A stretch of 43,652 nt of DNA, taken from contig DAOUAQ010000045.1 of NCBI GenBank assembly GCA_034433375.1, positions 1 to 43,652 of the forward strand, written 5' to 3'. The translations under genes were made by a program, and so were the position numbers. The notes beneath the pieces are model-generated. The model made no database searches and was not told the DNA's origin. It saw only the letters and a list, made by a program, of their open reading frames with translations. The stretch comes from DSWT01 sp034433375. GTDB lineage: Bacteria > Chloroflexota > Anaerolineae > B4-G1 > SLSP01. This document shows, one piece after another, positions 23,883-30,674 of this stretch (the stretch's first letter is position 1; every line of letters begins with the position of its first letter).

Positions 23883-24158
23883 TTAAGAACAATGTTCACC
23901 GGTGGCATAACGCAATTCCTCTTCCAGGACCTCGCGCGTATATTGTATCGCAGAGACATTATATTGCGACAATACGCTTAAAAACTCATAACGTGAAAGT
24001 CCTGCGATTTCAGCAGCTTTATCCTGACTGATCAATCCCGTTTCGTACCATTTCACGACAGCGGCGCGTTTCATCTCTTCGATAAATTCTGCCGGTGACT
24101 TACGCAAGGCAGAGAAGGCAGATTCTGGTAGTTCGACAGCGTATGATTTCACGTTCAT
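23883..24158 (-). CDS. UPF0175 family small DNA-binding-like protein
   Basis: A 91-residue protein with the UPF0175 pattern: ELPESAFSALRKSPAEFIEE, then AVVKWYETGLISQDKAAEIAGLSRYEFLSVL, a helix-turn-helix-like segment. UPF0175 proteins are commonly antitoxin-like partners of PIN/DUF3368 toxins. Here no such toxin follows; instead the candidate nuclease starts 21 bases later on the same strand. It may act as a controller or antitoxin-like regulator of that unit. The ATG at 24158 follows a strong AAAAGGAG site, and TATAAT lies at 24203-24208 on this strand, so it heads the four-gene cluster. Confidence 0.82.
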   Translation of the reverse strand: MNVKSYAVELPESAFSALRKSPAEFIEEMKRAAVVKWYETGLISQDKAAEIAGLSRYEFLSVLSQYNVSAIQYTREVLEEELRYATGEHCS

Positions 24159-24202
24159 CGAATACTCCTTTTGTTGCACGACGCAAACAATAGACTCGTG
24201 CC

Positions 24203-24208
24203 ATTATA
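24203..24208 (-). promoter_or_regulatory. -10 element of the UPF0175-nuclease-methyltransferase cluster
   Basis: A perfect TATAAT on the minus strand, 45 bases before the UPF0175 ATG. No good -35 is visible at 16-18 bases, so the promoter may need an activator. Confidence 0.45.
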
Positions 24209-24306
24209 GCACACTCTGCCTTCACGGGCGCTTCCCTCTCAATAGACAAATTCCGCAAACGGGGGTACACTTCCTCCCATATCCAACACAGGCAGGAGGT
24301 AGCGCA

Positions 24307-26253
24307 GTGACAACCCAACACGTAGCGCCTTACGGAGCGTGGAAATCTCCCATCACGTCCGATTTGATCGTCTCGCAGTCCATCGGTTTGGGCGGCGGCG
24401 TGTTCGACGGCGACGACGACGTGTACTGGACAGAAGGCCGCCCCGCTGAGGCCGGGCGCAACGTTATCGTGCGGCGCGCGCCGGACGGAACAACCCATGA
24501 CATCAACCCGGCGCCGTTCAACGCGCGCACCCGCGTCCACGAGTACGGCGGCGGGGCAGTGTTGGTGGAGCGCGGCGTCGTGATCTTCAGCCATTTCGCC
24601 GACCAGCGGCTCTATCGCGTGGCGCCTGGGCAAACGCCGGAGGCGATCACGCCGGAAGCGCCGCTGCGCTACGCGGATTGTGTTGTGGATGCGGCGCGCA
24701 ATCGTCTGATCTGCGTGCGCGAAGATCACGGCGAGGCCGCCGCCGCGCACGGCGAAGCCGTCAACACCATCGCCAGCATCGCGCTCGACGGCAGCCAGGC
24801 GCAGCACGTCCTCGTCTCCGGCAACGACTTCTACGCGACGCCCCGCCTCAGCCCCGACGGGAACACGCTCGCCTGGCTCACCTGGCGGCATCCCAATATG
24901 CCGTGGGACGGCACAGAATTATGGATCGCCGAGGTGCAATCCGACGGGACGCTGGCGAACGCTGCGCTCGTCGCCGGCGGCGACGAGGAGTCCATCTTCC
25001 AGCCAACGTGGTCGCCCGATGGACAGCTCTACTTCGTCTCGGATCGCAGCGGGTGGTGGAACCTGTACCGGCTGGCGGATGGGAGCGCGGAACCCCTCAC
25101 GAAAATGGAGGCAGAGTTCGGCGCGCCGCAGTGGGTTTTCGGCGTCTCAACGTATGCCTTCGCGTCCGCCGAGCGGATCATCTGCACGTACTCGAAAGAC
25201 GGCATTGATTATCTGGCAAGCCTGGACACGAAAACCACAGCCTTGACCGTGCTGGACACCCCCTACACCAGCATCGGCAGCATCCAGGCCGCGCCAGGGA
25301 AGGCGCTGTTTCGCGGCGCGGCCCCGACCCGCGCCGCATCACTTGTGCTCCTTGACCTTGCCAGTGGACAGCAGACCATCCTCAAGCGCGCCAACGCCAT
25401 CGAACTTGATCCCGGCTACCTGTCCACGCCGCAGCCTATCGAGTTCCCCACCACCGGCGGGCTGACGGCGCACGGCATCTTCTATCCGCCGCAAAACCAG
25501 GACTACGCCGCGCCGGAAGGCGAAAAGCCGCCGCTGCTCGTCCTCAGCCACGGCGGGCCGACAGGGGCGACCGCCAGCGCGCTCAGTCTGGGACTGCAAT
25601 ACTGGACGAGTCGAGGCTTCGCCGTCCTCGACGTGAACTATGGCGGCAGCACTGGCTACGGGCGCGCCTACCGCGAGCGGCTCAACGGGCAATGGGGCAT
25701 CGTGGATGTGGATGACTGCGCCAACGGCGCGCGCTATTTGGCGGAGCAGGGGATGGTTGATCCTAACCGCCTGGCGATTCGCGGGGGCAGCGCCGGCGGC
25801 TACACCACGCTCTGCGCGCTGACCTTCCGCGACGTGTTCCACGCCGGGGCGAGCCACTTCGGCATCGGCGATCTCGAAGCGATGGCAACCGACACGCACA
25901 AGTTCGAGTCGCGCTACCTGGATCGCCTGATCGGGCCGTACCCGGAGCGCCGCGACCTGTACGTGGCGCGTTCGCCCATCCACCACGTCGCCAATCTCAA
26001 CTGCCCGGTGATCTTCTTTCAGGGATTGGAAGACAAAGTCGTGCCGCCATCCCAGGCTGAAACGATGGTCGAAGCGTTACGCAAGAAGGATATTCCGGTG
26101 GCCTATTTGCCTTTCGCGGGCGAGCAACACGGCTTCCGCCGCGCCGAAAATATCAAGCGCGCGTTGGATGCCGAACTCTACTTCTACGGGCGCGTCTTCG
26201 GTTTTGAGTTGGCCGAACCTGTCGAGCCGGTGGAGATTGAGAACCTCCCATAA
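24307..26253 (+). CDS. S9 family prolyl-oligopeptidase-like peptidase
   Basis: A 648-residue serine peptidase with an N-terminal beta-propeller (about 1-380, including WD40/PD40-like LSPDGNTLAWLTW and WSPDGQLYFVSD blades) and a C-terminal alpha/beta hydrolase domain. The catalytic triad is Ser495 (RGGSAGGY), Asp576 (LEDKVVPP) and His608 (EQHGFR). There is no signal peptide, so it is cytoplasmic. Such enzymes cleave short peptides or acyl-peptides. It starts on GTG at 24307, supported by AGGAGG eight bases upstream. It is divergent from the UPF0175 cluster and followed by the promoter of prs. Confidence 0.93.
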   Translation: MTTQHVAPYGAWKSPITSDLIVSQSIGLGGGVFDGDDDVYWTEGRPAEAGRNVIVRRAPDGTTHDINPAPFNARTRVHEYGGGAVLVERGVVIFSHFADQRLYRVAPGQTPEAITPEAPLRYADCVVDAARNRLICVREDHGEAAAAHGEAVNTIASIALDGSQAQHVLVSGNDFYATPRLSPDGNTLAWLTWRHPNMPWDGTELWIAEVQSDGTLANAALVAGGDEESIFQPTWSPDGQLYFVSDRSGWWNLYRLADGSAEPLTKMEAEFGAPQWVFGVSTYAFASAERIICTYSKDGIDYLASLDTKTTALTVLDTPYTSIGSIQAAPGKALFRGAAPTRAASLVLLDLASGQQTILKRANAIELDPGYLSTPQPIEFPTTGGLTAHGIFYPPQNQDYAAPEGEKPPLLVLSHGGPTGATASALSLGLQYWTSRGFAVLDVNYGGSTGYGRAYRERLNGQWGIVDVDDCANGARYLAEQGMVDPNRLAIRGGSAGGYTTLCALTFRDVFHAGASHFGIGDLEAMATDTHKFESRYLDRLIGPYPERRDLYVARSPIHHVANLNCPVIFFQGLEDKVVPPSQAETMVEALRKKDIPVAYLPFAGEQHGFRRAENIKRALDAELYFYGRVFGFELAEPVEPVEIENLP

Positions 26254-26274
26254 CAGTTAAATCCGTGATCTGAT

Positions 26275-26302
26275 TTGACCCTGAACAGAGTCCGATTAAA
26301 AT
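26275..26302 (+). promoter_or_regulatory. prs promoter region
   Basis: -35 TTGACC (26275-26280), 16 bases, -10 TAAAAT (26297-26302). A second -10, TATAAT (26372-26377), closer to the gene, lacks a good -35. The leader is about 110 bases; nothing else is recognised between 26254 and 26421. Confidence 0.5.
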
Positions 26303-26421
26303 AGAGTCAGACCGGCCCCACACCCGCAGCGCGAAGCCGAGCGCGTCCCAACACCGGCCCAGCGAACAGTCTATAATACAGTGGATGCAATTGACATTCA
26401 GACAATCAGAAGGAGTTTAAT

Positions 26422-27441
26422 TTGACCGAGAGATATACAGACCAGGATATCGTAGTGTTGCCGGAACGGAATTCGGTGACGCCGCTTGAGGGAACGTTAA
26501 TTTTCAGCGGCCTCGCCCACCCCCAACTGGCATCGAACATCGCGCACTATTTGGGACTGGAAGTCAGCCCCTCCATCAGCCGCAAGTTCTCCAACGACAA
26601 CTATTTCGTCCATCTGGGCGTCAGCGTGCGCTCGAAGCAAGTCTTCATCGTCCAGCCGCTCTCGCCGCCGTGCAGCGATAATCTGATGGAACTGATGCTG
26701 ATGCTAGACGTAGCGCGCAGCGCCGGGGCGAACGGCGTCCACGCGGTGATCCCGTACTACTCCTACGCCCGCTCGGACAAGAAGGACGCGCCGCGCATCT
26801 CCATCGCCGGGCGGCTCATCGCCGACCTGTTGGTGACGGCAGGCGCGACCCACGTCATCACGATGACGCTGCACTCGCCGCAGGTGCATGGCTTCTTCCG
26901 CGTGCCCACCGACCATCTCACCGCGCACTCGGTCTTCGTCGAGCATCTCAAGACGAAAGACTTGAGCAACAGCGTGATTGTCGCGCCGGACATCGGGCAC
27001 GCCAAGCGCGCGACTAAGCTGGCCCGCGCGCTCAAGTTGCCCGTCGCCGCCGGCGAGAAGCAGCGCCTCACCGATGATTCGGTCGCCATCACCGGGATGA
27101 TGGGCGATGTGTGGGGCAAAGACGTGATCCTGCTGGATGACGAAATCGCCACCGCCGGAACGATCATTGAGACAATCAAGTATTTGAGGACGTGCAATGT
27201 CCGCAAGTTCACCGTTATCGGCACGCACGGCCTCTTCACCGGCCCCGCCGTCGAGCGCCTCAACGACATCGCAGAAATTGACGAGATCATCGTCACCGAC
27301 ACCGTTCCCCTCAAGGACAGCCAGCGACCGCAGCGGTTGAGGGTGCTCTCGGTCGGTTCAATCTTCGGCGAAGTTATCCGCCGCAACGTCAAAGGTGAAT
27401 CCGTGGGGTCTTTGTTCGAGTTCTGGTCACTCCCCGATTAA
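26422..27441 (+). CDS. prs: Ribose-phosphate pyrophosphokinase (divergent)
   Basis: A 339-residue enzyme that makes PRPP from ribose 5-phosphate and ATP for nucleotide, His, Trp and NAD synthesis. It has the two phosphoribosyltransferase-like domains, IPYYSYARSDKK, the HSPQVHGFF helix, the flexible-loop Lys-x-Arg (GEKQRLTDD) and the PRPP-binding loop DDEIATAGT. Several usually invariant positions differ: FSNDNYF where most have FSDGE, and a Thr before the LHS motif where Asp is usual. It may be a lineage-specific class. It starts on TTG at 26422 with AAGGAG upstream. A YbjN-like gene follows by 12 bases. Confidence 0.88.
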   Translation: MTERYTDQDIVVLPERNSVTPLEGTLIFSGLAHPQLASNIAHYLGLEVSPSISRKFSNDNYFVHLGVSVRSKQVFIVQPLSPPCSDNLMELMLMLDVARSAGANGVHAVIPYYSYARSDKKDAPRISIAGRLIADLLVTAGATHVITMTLHSPQVHGFFRVPTDHLTAHSVFVEHLKTKDLSNSVIVAPDIGHAKRATKLARALKLPVAAGEKQRLTDDSVAITGMMGDVWGKDVILLDDEIATAGTIIETIKYLRTCNVRKFTVIGTHGLFTGPAVERLNDIAEIDEIIVTDTVPLKDSQRPQRLRVLSVGSIFGEVIRRNVKGESVGSLFEFWSLPD

Positions 27442-27453
27442 GGAGAGAAAAAT

Positions 27454-27978
27454 ATGGCAGATGCAACAGCTCCTAATGGACGTACCGACACAACCAAACC
27501 GCAAGAAGGGCAGGAACACAGCAACGGGTGGCGCGCATTCACTACCCTCACCCAGTTTCTCAAGGATGACGGCTGGTATCCGCAGCAGCTTGACGAGAAG
27601 ACGATCCACCGGGTCTACTTTGCCGGCGAGAACGGGGAACTGCGCTGTTACGCGCAAATTCGCGTGGATTTGGAGCAATTCCTCTTTTACGTGATTGCGC
27701 CCGTTAAAGCGCCGGAGGACATGCGCGCGCACGTCGCCGAGTACATCGCCCGCGCCAACTACGGCCTGCGCATTGGCAACTTCGAGCTAGACTACACCGA
27801 CGGGGAAGTCCGCTACAAGAGTAGCGTTGATTTCGAGGGCGAGCGTCTGACGCCCCAGTTTATCAAGAACGCGATGTACCCGGCGGTCCACACGATGGAC
27901 TTCTATTTGCCCGGCCTGCTCGGTGTGATGTACGGGAACAAGACGCCCGTCGAGGCCATCCGCGACATTGAGGAGTGA
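27454..27978 (+). CDS. YbjN domain-containing protein
   Basis: A 174-residue protein. After a polar N-terminus of about 20 residues, the YbjN/T3SS-chaperone-like domain covers the rest: DDGWYPQQL, RCYAQIRVDLEQFLFYV, ANYGLRIGNFELDYTDGEVR and the C-terminal TMDFYLPGLLGVMYG. The family is a small alpha/beta fold of unclear function linked to stress tolerance in some bacteria. It has GGAGAG before the ATG and lies 12 bases after prs, so it is probably co-transcribed, and it is followed closely by a transporter gene. Confidence 0.8.
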   Translation: MADATAPNGRTDTTKPQEGQEHSNGWRAFTTLTQFLKDDGWYPQQLDEKTIHRVYFAGENGELRCYAQIRVDLEQFLFYVIAPVKAPEDMRAHVAEYIARANYGLRIGNFELDYTDGEVRYKSSVDFEGERLTPQFIKNAMYPAVHTMDFYLPGLLGVMYGNKTPVEAIRDIEE

Positions 27979-28024
27979 CGCAGCGCCCAACCTCGAACAG
28001 GCAAGCGCGACGCGGAAGCACGGC

Positions 28025-28858
28025 ATGATGTTGGTTGCTGCTGGAGCCATCGGCTTCAGCAGCATCATCGTTTTTACCCGGCTTATCACCGGCCTGACCA
28101 GCCCCGGCATCGCATTCTTTCGCGCACTCACGAGCTTTTGCTTCTTCAGCGCGCTGTTGCCCTGGTTTCCCGCCACGCTACAAATTGGCCGCTACCGCAG
28201 CGAGATCGTCCGGCTCGTGGGGCTTGGGTTGACCGTCGGTTGCACCGGGATGTTGTACGTTGACGCCGTGCGCTACACCTCCGCTGCCAACGCGGTACTA
28301 CTCAACAACACATCCACGGTGTACGTCGCGTTGCTCGCGCCGTGGCTGCTGCGGGAGCCGCGCGGGCGGTATACCTGGCTCAGCGTGGGACTGGCGCTGG
28401 CAGGCATCGTCTGCATCGCCAATCCTGCCGGACTGCGTTGGGCGTCGAGCGAATTCAGGGGCATCGTCGCGGCGATGTTATCGGGCTTCAGCTACGCGCT
28501 GACGATGCTATTGAGCCGCCGGTTGCGGGGGCGCGTCAGCGGCGTGACGCAGGTGTGGTGGAGCACCGGCATCGCGGCGCTGCTGGCGTTGCCGTGGGCG
28601 TTTCAGGCGCCGGCAAGTGTCGTGGCGCGCAACCTGCCGTTCATCCTCGCGTTGGGCGTGCTGGCGCAAGGGCTGCCTTATATGCTCTATTTCCTGGGAC
28701 TGGAGCGCGTTCCGGCGCAGGTCGTGAGCATCGTCGCGCTGCTCGAACCGGTTAGCGGGATTTTGATCGGGATGCTGTTGTATCGAGAAATGCCGAGCGC
28801 CATCGGCGTCGTGGGCATCTTTTTGGTGCTGACCGGCATCACGCTCGTCTCGCGTTGA
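28025..28858 (+). CDS. EamA/DMT-family transporter
   Basis: An integral membrane protein of about 277 residues with ten membrane segments in two EamA repeats; GLERVPAQVVSIVALLEPVSGILIGML in the second half is the typical drug/metabolite transporter block. It probably exports a small metabolite; the substrate cannot be told. The start is uncertain: ATG 28025 begins just before the first membrane helix and has GGAAG upstream, while the frame is open back to a TTG at 27968 that overlaps the end of the YbjN-like gene. Probably the last gene of the prs operon. Confidence 0.88.
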   Translation: MMLVAAGAIGFSSIIVFTRLITGLTSPGIAFFRALTSFCFFSALLPWFPATLQIGRYRSEIVRLVGLGLTVGCTGMLYVDAVRYTSAANAVLLNNTSTVYVALLAPWLLREPRGRYTWLSVGLALAGIVCIANPAGLRWASSEFRGIVAAMLSGFSYALTMLLSRRLRGRVSGVTQVWWSTGIAALLALPWAFQAPASVVARNLPFILALGVLAQGLPYMLYFLGLERVPAQVVSIVALLEPVSGILIGMLLYREMPSAIGVVGIFLVLTGITLVSR

Positions 28859-28904
28859 TGCGGCACACTAACCCAAGGTGCCGCTTGCGCTTTCACATTT
28901 CAAT

Positions 28905-28980
28905 AGTACACGGATCAGCACGGATTTCACGGATAAAACCAGGAAAAAAAATCCGTGTACTCCGTGGAAATCCGCGTCCT
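28905..28980. repeat. Inverted CACGGAT-type repeat element
   Basis: AGTACACGGAT (28905-28915) is perfectly complementary to ATCCGTGTACT (28951-28961). Further degenerate units (CACGGATTT left, TCCGTGGAAATCCGCG right) extend both arms. It lies between the EamA gene and xthA and is closely related to the element after nadE at 1700-1769. Confidence 0.7.
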
Positions 28981-29064
28981 AAATCCTGAAACTGGCGCAG
29001 GTAACAACTTGAGCTGCATACCAAATACACGCTATGGAAAGCGCGACTACAAAGGACGAAACCG

Positions 29065-29871
29065 ATGAATTTCAAAATTGCGACGTTTAATGCCAATTCC
29101 ATCCGCAGCCGGCTCGATCAAATCCTCGCCTGGCTGGCCCGCGAACAACCGGACGTGCTCTGCATCCAGGAGACGAAGGTGCAGGACAAGGATTTCCCGG
29201 CGCAGCCCATCGAGGACGCCGGATACCACGTCATCTTTAGCGGACAAAAGGCGTACTCCGGCGTCGCTATCATCAGCCAGACCACGCCGGAAGCCGTCGT
29301 CGCCGGTTTCGACGATGGCGGGGAAGAGGCTGATGCGCCGCGCCTGCTGCGCGCCGTCTATCGCGGCGTCACGGTGGTGAACACCTACGTCCCGCAGGGC
29401 CGCGAGGTGGAATCGGAGCATTTCCAGTACAAGCTGCGTTGGTTGGCCCGGCTGCGCTCACTCCTCGAACGGCATTACACGCCCGATGACCTGCTGGTAT
29501 GGGTGGGCGATCTCAACGTCGCCACGGAGGACATTGACGTGTACGATCCGAAGGGGCTGCGTTACCACGTGGACTTTCACCCCGACGCGCAGGCCGCGCT
29601 GGAAAACGTGCGGCAATGGGGCTTCGTGGACGTGTTCCGCCAGCACCACCCCGGCGAACCGCAGCAGTTCAGCTACTTCGACTACCGCGCCAACAACCCC
29701 ATCGAGCGGGGCATCGGCTGGCGCATTGATCACATCTGGGCGACGCCGCCGCTGGCCGCCACATCCACCCGCGCGTGGATTGATGTGGAGGCGCGCAAGG
29801 CAGCACGACCGTCGGATCACACGCTGGTGGTGGCGGAGTTTAGGCTGAATATGGCGGAGAATGAGCCATAG
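29065..29871 (+). CDS. xthA: Exodeoxyribonuclease III / AP endonuclease
   Basis: A 268-residue member of the exonuclease-endonuclease-phosphatase fold that nicks DNA 5' of abasic sites and removes 3' blocks in base excision repair. Catalytic blocks are all present: the metal-binding Glu in QETKVQD, NTYVPQG, GDLNVA (Asp/Asn) and PSDHTLVVAEF with the catalytic His. The length matches bacterial XthA. The ATG at 29065 follows AAAGGACG. The next gene overlaps its stop codon. Confidence 0.95.
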   Translation: MNFKIATFNANSIRSRLDQILAWLAREQPDVLCIQETKVQDKDFPAQPIEDAGYHVIFSGQKAYSGVAIISQTTPEAVVAGFDDGGEEADAPRLLRAVYRGVTVVNTYVPQGREVESEHFQYKLRWLARLRSLLERHYTPDDLLVWVGDLNVATEDIDVYDPKGLRYHVDFHPDAQAALENVRQWGFVDVFRQHHPGEPQQFSYFDYRANNPIERGIGWRIDHIWATPPLAATSTRAWIDVEARKAARPSDHTLVVAEFRLNMAENEP

Positions 29872-30638
29872 CACCGGAGACAATTCCCCCCAGTCCACCA
29901 CAGCCCGAAAACCACCCCACCCCCGCCATCAACACCTGGAACGAAGGCCCGCTCCACGCGGCGCTCAAGGCGTGGTACGCGCAACCCGGCGACGCCCTCG
30001 AAGTTCCCGTGGATGGCTACATTATTGATCTCGTGCGCGGCGACGTGCTCGTAGAGTTTCAGACGCGGGGCTTCACGGCGCTCAAAGACAAGCTGGCGGC
30101 GCTCACACGCGCGCATCCGGTGCGGTTGGTGTATCCCATCGCCCAGGAGAAGTGGATCGTCAAGCTGGCGGACGATGGAAAAAGCCAGGTGAGTCGCCGC
30201 AAATCCCCCAAACACGGCAGCATTGAGCAGCTTTTCGATGAACTGGTGAGCATCCCGCACCTGCTGGCGCAGCCCAACTTCACGCTGGAAGTGTTGTTCA
30301 TCCATGAAGAGGAAGTTCTCCGTGCCGACGCGCGGCGGGGATGGCGGCGTAAGGGTTGGGTACGGCACGAACGACGACTCGTCAAAGTGGTGGGGCGCCG
30401 GGTTTTCACGTCGCCTGAAGATGTGCGCGCGCTGATTCCCGCCTCGCTGACAGAACCGTTCACCGCCGCCGACCTTGCGGCGCATATCGCCGGCGGACGG
30501 CGACGCGCGCATAAAATGGTTTACTGCCTGCGAGCGATGGGTTTACTCGTCCAGGCGGGCAAACGGGGACGCGCGATTCTGTATCAGCAATCAGCTTTCA
30601 GCAGTCAGCCTTCAGCGGTCAGCCATACAGTGTCCTAG
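29868..30638 (+). CDS. PD-(D/E)XK-like protein with possible AUA start
   Basis: A predicted 256-residue protein. The frame opens right at the end of xthA and encodes protein-like sequence (NTWNEGPLHAALKAWYAQPG) well before the first conventional start codon, GTG at 30009. The only start-like codon upstream is ATA at 29868, overlapping the xthA stop (ATAG), with GGAG eight bases before it; ATA or a sequencing error for ATG are both possible. Residues around GYIIDLV and LVEFQTRGF fit a nuclease-like D...ExQ centre. The C-terminus (FTAADLAAHIAGG...) looks like a winged helix. The last residues are encoded by a CAGCNNT heptamer array. The precise function is unknown. Confidence 0.65.
   Translation: MAPETIPPSPPQPENHPTPAINTWNEGPLHAALKAWYAQPGDALEVPVDGYIIDLVRGDVLVEFQTRGFTALKDKLAALTRAHPVRLVYPIAQEKWIVKLADDGKSQVSRRKSPKHGSIEQLFDELVSIPHLLAQPNFTLEVLFIHEEEVLRADARRGWRRKGWVRHERRLVKVVGRRVFTSPEDVRALIPASLTEPFTAADLAAHIAGGRRRAHKMVYCLRAMGLLVQAGKRGRAILYQQSAFSSQPSAVSHTVS
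30585..30626. repeat. Heptanucleotide array (CAGCNNT x6), translated
   Basis: Six contiguous 7-base units: CAGCAAT, CAGCTTT, CAGCAGT, CAGCCTT, CAGCGGT, CAGCCAT. Five positions are constant and two vary freely. It lies inside the reading frame of the upstream gene and encodes its Ser/Gln-rich tail. Confidence 0.9.
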
Positions 30639-30653
30639 AATGACCTTCGCCCC

Positions 30654-30674
30654 GGCTACTGGCTACCGCCTACC
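30654..30674. repeat. Heptanucleotide array (GGCTACC type, x3)
   Basis: Three contiguous units GGCTACT, GGCTACC, GCCTACC between two convergent genes. The TAG stop of the minus-strand cyclase (30670-30672) falls within it. The sequence resembles the CTACCGT array at 825. Confidence 0.7.

Noticed and set aside
24100..24891. 263-codon minus-strand frame joining UPF0175 and the S9 gene region
   Set aside because: Overlaps two real genes in other frames and crosses their divergent promoter region.
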